Made by a program: the position numbers and the translations under genes. From NCBI GenBank assembly GCA_002327405.1, contig DCVO01000039.1:1-38304 (forward strand): a stretch of DNA of 38,304 bases, written 5' to 3'. This document shows, piece by piece, positions 24,238-32,961 of the stretch. Below the pieces are notes generated by a model that was not told where the DNA came from, searched no databases, and saw only the letters and a program-made list of their open reading frames with translations. The stretch's first letter is position 1; the number at the start of each line of letters is the position of its first letter. The DNA is from Thiobacillus sp. UBA2186. Lineage in GTDB: Bacteria > Pseudomonadota > Gammaproteobacteria > Burkholderiales > Thiobacillaceae.

Positions 24238-27200
24238 CTCGGGAGCAATCGGTTTCCATCCTGTACGACCTTGCCATATCGATGGCGGGCGAGACTCGCG
24301 CCCACCCCTTGGCCACGGTGTTTCTGCAGCGCCTCATGCACCATACCGGATCGAGCAGCGGCGCAGTCCTGCTCAATCCCGTTCCTTCGCAGCAGGGGAA
24401 CAGCCTCTCGGCGGAGATTCTTGCCGCCATCGGCAATCCGGCCTTGCGCGAGATGGAAGGCAAGATCGTGCAATGGCCGGCCTGGTTGCTCACGGGGGAA
24501 GACGGGGAAATCGGCGATGACTGGTTTGCCGACGGGCCAAGGTTCCGCCATGCGCTCAAGTTCGATCTGCCGGGGCTGGGCTGCATTTTGCTCTTTTTCG
24601 CAATGGCGCCGGTACAGGCCTCCAAATACCGGCCGCTGTTCGGGCCCATTCTGGGGAAGTTCGCCCGCAGCCTGCGGCATTGCCTGGACAGCGAAAACAT
24701 CGAAAAGTCGCTCCAGCAAAGCGAGGCGCGCTTCCGCAACCTGGTCGAATCTTCCCCTGACTGGATTTGGGAAGTGAATGCGCAGGGCATTTACACCTTC
24801 TCCAATTCGAAAGTCTTCGATCTGCTGGGCTATGCGCCGGAGGAAGTGCTCGGCAGGACGCCTTTTGATTTCATGCCGGCGCAGGAAGCCAAGCACACAA
24901 AGCGGGCTTTCCGCGATATCGCCGGAAGCCGCCGTGCGTTTACCGGCCTTGAAAACATCAATCTACACAAGCAGGGTCATGAAGTGGTCCTGGAGACCAG
25001 CGGCGTTCCAGAACTTGACAGCGAAGGCAAGCTGCTGGGTTATCGCGGCATCGACCGCGACATCACGCAGCGCAAGCGCATCGAAGAGGAGCTGCTCAAG
25101 GCCAGGCAGGAAGCCGAGGCCTCGAACCATGCCAAAAGCCTGTTTCTTTCCAGCATGAGCCATGAACTGCGCACGCCCATGAATGCGATCCTTGGCCACG
25201 CCCAACTCATCTCGATGCAAAACGGTCTGCCGGAGTCCGTTGCAGCAAGCGCGCGTGAAATCAGCGAGGCCGGCAACACGCTGCTGGCCCTGATGAACGA
25301 TGTGCTCGAACTCGCAGGCATCGAAACCGGCGGTTTGCAAATGCAGATTGCCAGCGTCGACCTCGGCGAAGTGCTGGATGCTTGCCTTGGCCTGAACGCG
25401 AACGCGGCAGAGTTGCACAAGACGCCCCTGGACTGCTCCACCACGTGCGATCGCTGCTGCGTCGCCGCCGACCGCCACTGCCTGCTTCAGGTGCTGAACC
25501 AGCTGGTCTCCAATGCCATCAAGTACAACCGCACAGGCGAGCGGGTCAGCATCCGCTGCCAGGCACGAAGTGATGGCCGGGTCCAGGTTTCCGTGACTGA
25601 CAGCGGCCATGGGATCGCCGCCGCCGACCAGGCCCGCCTGTTTATTCCCTTCAACCGCCTGGGGGCGGAAAGGGGCCGGATCCAGGGCGCGGGCGTCGGG
25701 CTGGCCATTGCGCGGCGCCTGATCGAGGCGATGTCCGGCATGATCGGCGTGGACAGCACCCCCGGCAAAGGCTGCACCTTCTGGGTGGACCTGCCGGCCG
25801 CCGACTGCGAGGAGGCATCTCCGGAACACCAGCCCGCACAAGCGCCGGCTTCGGCGCCGGCGTGCCCGCAAGGCGCGCGCGTGCTGGTGGCGGAGGATTA
25901 CGCACCCAACCAGAACATCCTGAAAATGCAGCTTGCCGCGCTCGGCTGCCAGGCGGATATCGCGGACAATGGCGCCGCCGCCCTGAAGAAGTGGCTGGGC
26001 GGGCAGCATGACCTGATCCTGGCCGACCTCAACATGCCGGAACTCGATGGCCTGGCACTGGCCCGGGAAGTGCGCGAGCACGAAAATGGCAGCGGCCGGC
26101 ATACCCCCATCATCTGCATCACGGCCGCCGACCAGCCGGAAGAAACCAGGCAATGCCTTGAGGCCGGCATGGATGATGTGCTGACCAAGCCCATCGAGCT
26201 GGAAGCCCTCAAGGCCAAGCTCGCACGCTGGCTTGGCCAGGCGGGGCAGCGCGATCAACCCGCGCCAGCACCGGCCGGCGAAGCGGTTCTCGATCTCGAC
26301 AGCCTGTACCGCGTCCTCGGCGAAGCCAACCCTGAACAGGGTCGGGCCCTGCTCGCCACGTTCATCGATTCCGCAAAATCCGGGCTGGCCCGGCTGACGT
26401 CGAATGCGCCCTCCGAAGAATGGGTTCGGGAGATGCACAAGCAAAAGTCCTCTGCCCGCACGGTCGGCGCCTTGCGCTACGCAGGCCTGGCCGACGCCCT
26501 GGAAAAATCCGCCAAGACCGGAACCTTGCATGAGCATGGGGCGGCATTATCCGCCCTGAAGGGGGCATTGAGCGATGTCGAAGCCGCATTTGCGCGCCTG
26601 TCGCAGGGCGGCGAAACCGCACTGGAACAGGCGCAACCTCTTTCCGGACTGGGGACGCTGCTGGTGGTCGACGACGATCCGGTGGTGTTGCAGCAGATGG
26701 CAGCCATGCTCTCGTCGCTCGGCGCGGGCGAGGTATTGACCGCGAGCAACGGGCAGGATGCCCTGGCCTTGCTCAGCGCAAAGAACGGCGAGCTGGAAGC
26801 ACTGATCTGCGACCTCAGCATGCCGGCGATGGACGGCGTCGAGGTGATTCGCCTGTTCGGTCGAACCGGCTACCAGGGCAAGCTCATCCTGATGAGCGGC
26901 GCCGACGAAAAGGTGCTGAGTACGGCCGGCAAGCTGGCCGAACTCCAGGGCTTGCTGGTCCTGGGCCAGGTTCAAAAACCCGTCACTCCCGCTCAAATCG
27001 TCGGCCTGCTTTCCCGGCGCAGCAACCCGCGAATCCGCAAGCGGCAGAGTACGGTGCTTGCCGAAGTCTCGCCGCAGTCGATCCGCGACGCCATCGACAA
27101 GGACGAATTCCGGATCTGGTTCCAGCCCAAGGTGAACGCCAGGAGCCTCAAGCCTGTCGGGGTCGAAGCCCTGGCCCGCTGGCGTCATCCAAGCCGCGGC

Positions 27201-27842
27201 ATTCTGATCCCCGACACATTCATCGGCGTGGCCGAGCGCGAAGGCCTGGTCGGCGAGCTGTCGCAAATCCTCACCTCCAAGGCGCTGATCGAGGGCGCAC
27301 GCCTGCATGCCGCCGGCTATCCGCTTTCGATTGCCGTCAACCTCTCCGGGCTCTGGCTGGACGACCTGTTGCTGCCGGATTTCATCCTTGCCACCGCGCT
27401 GGCCGCGCGCCTGCGTCCGGAGGATGTCATCCTCGAAGTGACCGAGACCGGCGTCATGAAGGACCTCACCACCGCACTCGATGTGCTGACCCGCGTGCGG
27501 CTCAAGGGTTTTGGCCTGTCGATCGACGACTTCGGCATCGGCTACTCGTCCTTCGAGCAGCTCGACCGCATTCCCTTCACCGAACTGAAGCTCGACCGCA
27601 GTTTCGTCAGCAAGGGGGTGAAGGATGCGACGGCCCGGGCCATCCTGCAAAGCAGCATGGACATGGCGCAAAAGATGGGGCTTTCCACGGTCGCAGAAGG
27701 CGTCGAGTCGGAAGCGGACCTCGATCTGATACGCGCCCTGGGCTGCGAACGCGCGCAGGGCTACTTCATTGCCCGGCCCATGCCAATCGAGGAACTGTTC
27801 GTGTGGCTGCGCCGAGACGCCGAGGGCAAGGCAGGCGCCTGA
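24228..27842 (+). CDS. hybrid histidine kinase with EAL c-di-GMP phosphodiesterase output
   Basis: 1204 residues. Order: GAF-like N-terminus about 1-150; PAS about 165-283; HisKA with H312 (SMSHELRTP); HATPase with VSNAIKYN and GAGVGLA; receiver with D600; Hpt-like with H737 (MHKQKSSARTVGA); receiver with D862 (CDLSMPAMDG); EAL about 945-1195. The EAL domain keeps EAL (980-982), the asparagine in VNLSG, the EVTE glutamates, DDFG (D1100/D1101), K1121 and E1157, so it should hydrolyse c-di-GMP. A phosphorelay and its second-messenger output are thus in one polypeptide. It overlaps the FIST gene by ten bases. The domain order is clear; the signal is unknown. Confidence 0.92.
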   Translation: MALTREQSVSILYDLAISMAGETRAHPLATVFLQRLMHHTGSSSGAVLLNPVPSQQGNSLSAEILAAIGNPALREMEGKIVQWPAWLLTGEDGEIGDDWFADGPRFRHALKFDLPGLGCILLFFAMAPVQASKYRPLFGPILGKFARSLRHCLDSENIEKSLQQSEARFRNLVESSPDWIWEVNAQGIYTFSNSKVFDLLGYAPEEVLGRTPFDFMPAQEAKHTKRAFRDIAGSRRAFTGLENINLHKQGHEVVLETSGVPELDSEGKLLGYRGIDRDITQRKRIEEELLKARQEAEASNHAKSLFLSSMSHELRTPMNAILGHAQLISMQNGLPESVAASAREISEAGNTLLALMNDVLELAGIETGGLQMQIASVDLGEVLDACLGLNANAAELHKTPLDCSTTCDRCCVAADRHCLLQVLNQLVSNAIKYNRTGERVSIRCQARSDGRVQVSVTDSGHGIAAADQARLFIPFNRLGAERGRIQGAGVGLAIARRLIEAMSGMIGVDSTPGKGCTFWVDLPAADCEEASPEHQPAQAPASAPACPQGARVLVAEDYAPNQNILKMQLAALGCQADIADNGAAALKKWLGGQHDLILADLNMPELDGLALAREVREHENGSGRHTPIICITAADQPEETRQCLEAGMDDVLTKPIELEALKAKLARWLGQAGQRDQPAPAPAGEAVLDLDSLYRVLGEANPEQGRALLATFIDSAKSGLARLTSNAPSEEWVREMHKQKSSARTVGALRYAGLADALEKSAKTGTLHEHGAALSALKGALSDVEAAFARLSQGGETALEQAQPLSGLGTLLVVDDDPVVLQQMAAMLSSLGAGEVLTASNGQDALALLSAKNGELEALICDLSMPAMDGVEVIRLFGRTGYQGKLILMSGADEKVLSTAGKLAELQGLLVLGQVQKPVTPAQIVGLLSRRSNPRIRKRQSTVLAEVSPQSIRDAIDKDEFRIWFQPKVNARSLKPVGVEALARWRHPSRGILIPDTFIGVAEREGLVGELSQILTSKALIEGARLHAAGYPLSIAVNLSGLWLDDLLLPDFILATALAARLRPEDVILEVTETGVMKDLTTALDVLTRVRLKGFGLSIDDFGIGYSSFEQLDRIPFTELKLDRSFVSKGVKDATARAILQSSMDMAQKMGLSTVAEGVESEADLDLIRALGCERAQGYFIARPMPIEELFVWLRRDAEGKAGA

Positions 27843-27896
27843 GGCAGCCGGCCAAGCCGGAGCATGCCACGCGCCGGCGTCGCTTTCGCTGCGCAG

Positions 27897-28793
27897 TCAC
27901 GCCGGACGGCGTTCCTGGTTGCGCGGCATGGCATCCGACCGGAAGGTCTCCGCCGCCCATGCCAGAATCTCGGCACCCGTGGCACGCACCAGCCTGTCCT
28001 CGGGCATCTGGCCGAGAAAGCGCAGCGCCGCCACCAGCGCCGGGCCGGCCTTGGCGGTTTCCAGCGGCGCGGCCAGGGTCTGTTTGCCGAGCTTCTGCCC
28101 GGCCTCGTTCACCGCCACAGGCAGGTGCAGGTAAGACGGCGTGGCATGGCCCAGCAATCTTTGCAGATGGATCTGGCGCGGCGTCGAGGCCAGCAGGTCG
28201 GCGCCGCGCACGATGTGGGTAATGTGCTGTTCGGCATCGTCCACCACCACGGCGAGCTGGTAGGCGAAGTAATTGTCTGCACGCTTGATGACGAAATCGC
28301 CGATGTCGGCTTCCAGGTTCTGGCAGTGTTCGCCCTGCAGGCGATCTTCGAAGCAGACGGGCCCGCTGCCGACCCGCACGCGCCAGGCGCGCGGCGTTCG
28401 GCCGCGCAGGCCGCTGCGACAGGTGCCGGGATAGACCGGGCCCTCGATGCCGCTCATCGAGGAATCGGCAATCTCGCGGCGCGAGCAGGCGCAGGGGTAG
28501 GCGTGGCCGGCGTCGACCAGCCGTTCAAGCGCCGCCTGGTAATAATCCTTGCGCCGGCTTTGGTAAACGACCTCGCCGTCCCACTCGAAGCCGCAGGCTT
28601 CGAGCACGCGCAGGATCTCGTCGGCATGGGCCTGGCTGCAGCGCGGTTCGTCCACGTCCTCCATGCGCAGCAACCACCGACCGCCGTGCATGCGCGCATC
28701 GAGATAGCTGCCGACCGCGGCAATGAGCGAGCCGAAGTGCAGCGGCCCGGTCGGGGAGGGCGCGAAGCGCCCGATATAGGACGGCTGGCTCAG
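27897..28793 (-). CDS. gluQ: glutamyl-Q tRNA(Asp) synthetase, probable CTG start
   Basis: 298 residues when read from CTG 28793. GluQ attaches glutamate to the queuosine of tRNA-Asp. It is a GluRS-like catalytic core without the anticodon domain: YIGRFAPSPTGPLHFGS (HIGH-type motif, residues 6-22), the zinc site CAC...YPGTC, and KLGKQ as the KMSKS-like motif. The first in-frame ATG is codon 35, beyond the HIGH region, and would destroy the enzyme. An in-frame TGA lies seven codons upstream of the CTG, and no ATG, GTG or TTG lies between. The CTG overlaps the upstream gene's TGA (CTGA), suggesting coupled reinitiation. The family is certain; the start codon is inferred. Confidence 0.88.
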   Translation of the reverse strand: MSQPSYIGRFAPSPTGPLHFGSLIAAVGSYLDARMHGGRWLLRMEDVDEPRCSQAHADEILRVLEACGFEWDGEVVYQSRRKDYYQAALERLVDAGHAYPCACSRREIADSSMSGIEGPVYPGTCRSGLRGRTPRAWRVRVGSGPVCFEDRLQGEHCQNLEADIGDFVIKRADNYFAYQLAVVVDDAEQHITHIVRGADLLASTPRQIHLQRLLGHATPSYLHLPVAVNEAGQKLGKQTLAAPLETAKAGPALVAALRFLGQMPEDRLVRATGAEILAWAAETFRSDAMPRNQERRPA

Positions 28794-29347
28794 TTGCTGG
28801 CCGTTTTGTTTTCAGACGCCATGCGGGTGAGCTTCCAGCCCAGCCATGTCGGAGCGAGATAAAGCATGGCGCTGCCGAGGTAGGGCGGGAAATACTTCGC
28901 CACTGCCAGCGCGTAGTCAGCGGCGCTCATGCCGCCCAGGGTGTTGGAAAAGGCGAACCAGGTCGCATTGGAAATGACGAAGGCGAGCGAGATCGCGGCA
29001 ACGCTCACCCCGGCATCGCGCACGAAGGACGGATTGTCGTATTTGCCCAGCTTGCGGCCGGCCAGCCACAGCACGGCATAGGTGGGCAGCAGCCCCCAGT
29101 AGGCCGGGGTCAGGCACCAGCCGGCCTCTTCCGCGGTTTGCGCGGAGAGCACATCGGCGCCGAAAGCCGCCGCGAACAGAATGGCAAAGTATTGCCAGCC
29201 GCCCAGCAGCATGCCGCCCAGCAAAAACACGGCGAGGCTGGCGTCGGGAAGCAGCTCGCTGGTGCCGAAATGGCTCACGCGGGTGGCGGCCATGGCCAGC
29301 GCCAGCACGAACAGCAGAAGGAATCGGCGGGGGGTGGACAGCGTCAT
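28790..29347 (-). CDS. multi-pass inner-membrane protein of unrecognised function
   Basis: 185 residues. ATG 29347 is preceded by GGAG seven bases away, which is better than an upstream in-frame ATG at 29404. Five or six hydrophobic segments are visible, for example FLLLFVLALAMAATRV, SLAVFLLGGMLLGGW, YFAILFAAAFGADV and SVAAISLAFVISNATWFAFS. The first loop (SELLPDASLAVFLLGG) is reminiscent of small integral transport components such as ECF-S/DUF6580-like proteins, but I cannot assign it. It is translationally coupled to gluQ (CTGA) and divergent from the capA-like gene. Confidence 0.72.
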   Translation of the reverse strand: MTLSTPRRFLLLFVLALAMAATRVSHFGTSELLPDASLAVFLLGGMLLGGWQYFAILFAAAFGADVLSAQTAEEAGWCLTPAYWGLLPTYAVLWLAGRKLGKYDNPSFVRDAGVSVAAISLAFVISNATWFAFSNTLGGMSAADYALAVAKYFPPYLGSAMLYLAPTWLGWKLTRMASENKTASN

Positions 29348-29435
29348 GTCAGTCTCCGGAAGCAATGCCGAATTGTAGCGCAGGGCTTGGGGCTGGGTGT
29401 TCATCAGCTATCTTTAGAACAAGGCGGGGCAGGCG

Positions 29436-30638
29436 ATGAAACGGCGGGAATTTCTTTTGGCTGGCGGGGCGGCGCTGTTGCCGCTCGACGCTGCGGACGC
29501 GAAAACCATGACGGCAAACAGCGGCAATGGCGGACAAACCTTCACCCTGTTCCTTGGGGGGGATGTCATGACCGGTCGCGGCATCGACCAGATCCTGCCG
29601 CATCCGGCCGATCCGCGCATCCACGAAGCCTTTCTGAAATCCGCGCGCGACTATGTGGGCTTGTCGGAGCAGCGCTTCGGTCCGCTCGCGCTGCCCGTCG
29701 ACTATGCCTACCCCTGGGGAGATGCGCTGGCCGAACTCGATCGCCTTGCCCCGGATTTCCGCATCGTCAACCTGGAAACGGCCGTCACTTCCCGTGGCGA
29801 GCCCTGGCCCGCCAAGGCCATCCACTACCGCATGCATCCCGCCAACCTGCCCTGCCTCACGACGGCCAAGCTCGACTGCTGCGCGCTGGCCAACAACCAC
29901 GTGCTGGACTGGGGGTATGAGGGGCTTGCCGACACGTTGAACACGCTGGACCGGGCCGGCATGCAGGTTGCCGGTGCGGGGAAGGACGCGATGGCGGCCG
30001 CCCGTCCCGCCGTGCTGGAACGGAAGGGGCGGCGTGTGCTGGTGTTCGCCTGGGGCATGGAAAACAGCGGGGTTTCTGCCGCCTGGGCGGCGGCATTCGG
30101 CCGGGCAGGGGTCAACTTCCTGGAAGACCTGTCGTCAGCCGGCGTGAACACGATCACCGACGCGGTGCGCGCCAGGAAACGCCCCGGCGATCTCGTCGTC
30201 GCCTCGCTGCACTGGGGCAGCAACTGGGGCTATGCCATTCCAAAGGAGTGGCGCAGATTCGCCCATGCCCTCATCGACGAGGCCGCAATCGATGTCGTGC
30301 ATGGCCACTCCAGCCATCACCCGCGCCCCATCGAGGTCTACAAGGGCAAACCCGTTCTCTACGGCTGCGGCGATCTCATCAACGACTACGAAGGCATTTC
30401 CGACTACGACATGTTCCGCGGCGAACTGGGGCTCATGTATTTCCTGACGCTCGACCACGCCGGCCGTTTGCAGAAACTCGCCATGCGGCCGGTCACGCGG
30501 CGGCGACTGCGGCTCAATATTTCGTCAGAAGAAGACGCCGGCTGGCTGGCGAGAAAAATGGACGAGGAATGCGCCCGCCTCGGCAGCCGGGTCGAGCTCG
30601 CGCCCGACCTCATGCTGCAATTGCACTGGCAGGATTGA
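29436..30638 (+). CDS. CapA family protein with Tat-type signal
   Basis: 400 residues. The N-terminus MKRREFLLAGGAALL has the twin-arginine pattern (R3 R4, then EFLL), so export by Tat is likely. The rest is a calcineurin-like CapA/PgsA domain: FLGGDVMTGRGID, RIVNLETAV, CALANNHVLDWG, VASLHWGSNWGY and VHGHSSHHPRPIEVYKGKPV, which are the usual metal-site segments. CapA proteins were first linked to poly-gamma-glutamate capsules, but no other capsule genes are nearby, so it may act on another substrate. It is convergent with btuB, with a palindromic repeat between them. Confidence 0.88.
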   Translation: MKRREFLLAGGAALLPLDAADAKTMTANSGNGGQTFTLFLGGDVMTGRGIDQILPHPADPRIHEAFLKSARDYVGLSEQRFGPLALPVDYAYPWGDALAELDRLAPDFRIVNLETAVTSRGEPWPAKAIHYRMHPANLPCLTTAKLDCCALANNHVLDWGYEGLADTLNTLDRAGMQVAGAGKDAMAAARPAVLERKGRRVLVFAWGMENSGVSAAWAAAFGRAGVNFLEDLSSAGVNTITDAVRARKRPGDLVVASLHWGSNWGYAIPKEWRRFAHALIDEAAIDVVHGHSSHHPRPIEVYKGKPVLYGCGDLINDYEGISDYDMFRGELGLMYFLTLDHAGRLQKLAMRPVTRRRLRLNISSEEDAGWLARKMDEECARLGSRVELAPDLMLQLHWQD

Positions 30639-30650
30639 TCATAAATTCGG

Positions 30651-30789
30651 TTTAACCACGGGGTGCACGGGGGACACGGGGCAATTCAATGAATTGAGAG
30701 AATGCTACACATTACCCTGCAGGCGAACCCCTGAAATGCCTTCAAGGTTTTTTGTTTTTCTCCGTGCGCCCCGTGCGCCCCGTGGTTAA
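30651..30789. repeat. palindromic intergenic element A
   Basis: The left arm 30651-30681 (TTTAACCACGGGG, then GCACGGGG and ACACGGGG units) is an imperfect reverse complement of the right arm 30760-30789 (CTCCGTGCG, CCCCGTGCG, CCCCGTGGTTAA). The arms consist of about 9-bp tandem units. The 78-base centre is different and AT-richer, with a T-rich stretch before the right arm. It lies between the convergent capA-like and btuB genes. Arms like these also occur near 33870 and, in altered form, in elements B and C. Confidence 0.8.
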
Positions 30790-30809
30790 CTGAGCTCTCC
30801 GGGTTGAAC

Positions 30810-32663
30810 CTATTTCGGCGCGTAGGCGAGTTCCAGGCGGAATCCCCGGCCCGGCGTGGCGTAGCCGTGCGCCAGCGAATAGTCCGCATCCAGCGCATTG
30901 ACCACGCGCCCGGCCAGCTTCCAGCCCGGCGCCAGCGCGTAATCCGCAGACAGGTTCAGCGCCGCATAACCCGGCACGCGGGTGCGGGCGAAGGTGGTGA
31001 CGTGCACGTCCGGATGCGGCCCTGCCGCGATCAGCTCGGCGCGCCAGCCAAGCCTGCCGACCCGGTCGGACAACGCGAAGCTGCCGAAGCGCTGCGCGCG
31101 CCGCAGCAGCGCCTGGCCGGTATCCGCGTCTTCCGGATTCTGCAGGGTGAGCGCCGCGCGCGCGCTCATGCCGGCGAGTTCGCCGTGCCACGACAGTTCC
31201 AGCCCGCGGTTCCGGGCCTCGCCGATGTTGACGTTGCTCGGCCACACGTAGGCGATCAGGTCTTCGGTACGGTTGGCGAACAGCACGGCCTGGAAGAACT
31301 GCCCGCCGCCGGCGTAGTTGAGGCCAAGCTCGGCGCTACGCGAACGCTCCGGCTTCAGGTCCGGATTGCCGCCCCACCACGCCGGCAGGTACAGCTCGTT
31401 GAACGTGGGGGCCTTGAAAGCCGTGGCCACCGCCGCATAGGACTTGAGCGCCGGCGTGAGGCTGTAGCCGTAGGCCGCGCGGCCGGTGCCGTGGCCGCCG
31501 AAGTCGCTGTAACGGTCGTGGCGCAGGCTCAGGTCGAAATCGTGCGCGCCAAAGCGCAAGCCGGCCCCCGCATAGGCGCTGGCCGCCCTTCGCTCCGTTT
31601 CGCTGTAGGCCAGGCTGCTTTCCAGGCTTTGCTTCTGCGCTTCGAGGCCGAAGCGCAGCATGTGCAGCCCCGCGCTCAGCGTATTTTCCCAATGCAGCTG
31701 GTCGATGCGCGTGTGATAGCGGTCCATCGCGCTGCCGCCAAAGTCGCTGTCGAGTTCGTCGGTGCTGCGCCCGGCCGTGAGCCTGCTCGTCCAGTTGTCC
31801 AGCGGCCTGCCCTGGACATGCAGCGAATAGGCGGCAAGATCGTGCTCGGCATGATCGGCATAGCTGCCGTCGAGCTCGATGTCCGCGCGGTTTTGCCGCG
31901 CGTCGATCCCCCAGGCGAGGCGGTCGCCGATCTGGTGATTCAGGCGGAAATTGAAATGCGTGTTGCGCGTGGTGTCGTCGTCCGCATCGGCCGGCAGGAA
32001 GCTGTCCCACGGGTCGATCGCGGGATCGTCGCTGGCGTAGCGCTTTTTCACGCTGGAAAACCCGCCCGCCTCCGTCCGCCCTGCGGAAAAATCGACGCTC
32101 AAGCCGGGCTTGAGTTCGCCGCCGACGCCGGCGCTGAGATTGCGAAAATCATCCGTGCCCGCGCCAACATTCAGGCGCGGCCGGACTGGCCCGCGGCCCT
32201 GGCGCGTGAAGATGCGCACCACGCCGCCGATGGCCTCGGAGCCGTAGACGCTGGACACGTTGCCGCGCACGATTTCGATGCGCTCGATGTCGTCGAGCGA
32301 CAGATGCTCGATCGCGGCGGTGCCGGCGGAGACCGAATTGACGCGCAGGCCGTCGACCAGCACCAGCGTATGGTCGGACTCGCCGCCCCGCATGCGGATG
32401 GCGGTCTGCGAGCCGAAACCGCCGGTCTGGGAAATTTCCACGCCGGGCAGGCCCTGCAGCAGGGCCGGCAGGTCGAGCGCGCCCGAGGCCTCGATGTCGC
32501 TGCGGGTCAGCACGGTGGCGGCGGCCAGCGTATCGGACAGCTTTTGCGGCGCACGGGTGGGGGTGACGACGATTTCATCGCCGACGAAGAGCGGCACGTC
32601 CTCGGCATGAACGGGCAGTGCAAGCGCGAGCGCGGCGGCAAGCGCGGTGGTGCGAAACGGCAT
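30810..32663 (-). CDS. btuB: BtuB-like TonB-dependent cobalamin receptor
   Basis: 617 residues from ATG 32663, with AGGAACC 5-6 bases beyond the CTCACATC spacer. Signal peptide residues 1-20 (ends PVHA-ED), a TonB-box-like DEIVVTPTR at 29-37, plug domain about 40-150 (LPGVEISQTGGFGSQTAIRM, then LVDGLRVNS and GSEAIGGVV), then a long barrel. The C-terminus ends in FRLELAYAPK rather than the usual final aromatic residue. It imports vitamin B12 across the outer membrane. The assignment rests on sequence plus the cobalamin riboswitch directly upstream. No btuFCD genes occur in the window. Confidence 0.92.
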   Translation of the reverse strand: MPFRTTALAAALALALPVHAEDVPLFVGDEIVVTPTRAPQKLSDTLAAATVLTRSDIEASGALDLPALLQGLPGVEISQTGGFGSQTAIRMRGGESDHTLVLVDGLRVNSVSAGTAAIEHLSLDDIERIEIVRGNVSSVYGSEAIGGVVRIFTRQGRGPVRPRLNVGAGTDDFRNLSAGVGGELKPGLSVDFSAGRTEAGGFSSVKKRYASDDPAIDPWDSFLPADADDDTTRNTHFNFRLNHQIGDRLAWGIDARQNRADIELDGSYADHAEHDLAAYSLHVQGRPLDNWTSRLTAGRSTDELDSDFGGSAMDRYHTRIDQLHWENTLSAGLHMLRFGLEAQKQSLESSLAYSETERRAASAYAGAGLRFGAHDFDLSLRHDRYSDFGGHGTGRAAYGYSLTPALKSYAAVATAFKAPTFNELYLPAWWGGNPDLKPERSRSAELGLNYAGGGQFFQAVLFANRTEDLIAYVWPSNVNIGEARNRGLELSWHGELAGMSARAALTLQNPEDADTGQALLRRAQRFGSFALSDRVGRLGWRAELIAAGPHPDVHVTTFARTRVPGYAALNLSADYALAPGWKLAGRVVNALDADYSLAHGYATPGRGFRLELAYAPK

Positions 32664-32685
32664 GATGTGAGGTTCCTGTTTTCTG

Positions 32686-32907
32686 CGCCAGGATCCCCGC
32701 TGGCGGGTTGAAGGGCCGTCGTGCATGACGGTTCCAGGCCGGTATCCGGGCTTGCGCTTCAAATCCATCGCCTTCCCGGAAATCCCAGTGGCGTCTGTGA
32801 TGGATCGTTTAGCGCTGACCGTTGCGGGGGCAGCACAGGATTGGGCTAGAGCCGCACCTGTTTCCCGTTTAACCCCGTCCGCAAGAAATCGGGCAGGGCA
32901 CCTGAAG
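32686..32907 (-). promoter_or_regulatory. cobalamin riboswitch upstream of btuB
   Basis: Read on the minus strand, the conserved AdoCbl elements occur in order: AGGTGCC (32897-32903), GGGTTAAACGGGAA with GGTGCGG, then CTGTGCTGCCCCCGCAACGG (within 32818-32839), CCACTGG with GGGAAGGCG (32769-32791), and AGCCCGGATACCGGCC (about 32737-32752). Downstream hairpins CCGTC/GACGG (32716-32731) and CGCCAG/CTGGCG (32686-32705) precede the ribosome site and form the likely expression platform. No strong T-run follows, so control of translation is more likely than termination. Confidence 0.93.
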
Positions 32908-32912
32908 CGCGC

Positions 32913-32921
32913 ATTCTAGCA
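32913..32921 (-). promoter_or_regulatory. extended -10 promoter for the riboswitch-btuB transcript
   Basis: On the minus strand TGCTAGAAT is an extended -10 (TGn plus TAGAAT, five of six consensus bases). Its expected start point about seven bases downstream coincides with the 5' edge of the riboswitch. No good -35 is seen, consistent with an extended -10 promoter. Confidence 0.55.
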
Positions 32922-32961
32922 GGGGTAACAAAAACCTGAACGGATGGGTTATAGTTTTCTC

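Noticed and set aside
29436..30638. Reading the CapA-family gene as part of a poly-gamma-glutamate capsule operon
   Set aside because: No capB/capC-type ligase genes are nearby; only the CapA-like domain itself is supported.
30804..32711. A 635-residue plus-strand frame opposite btuB
   Set aside because: btuB is supported by signal peptide, plug motifs and the riboswitch; the opposite frame has no family features.
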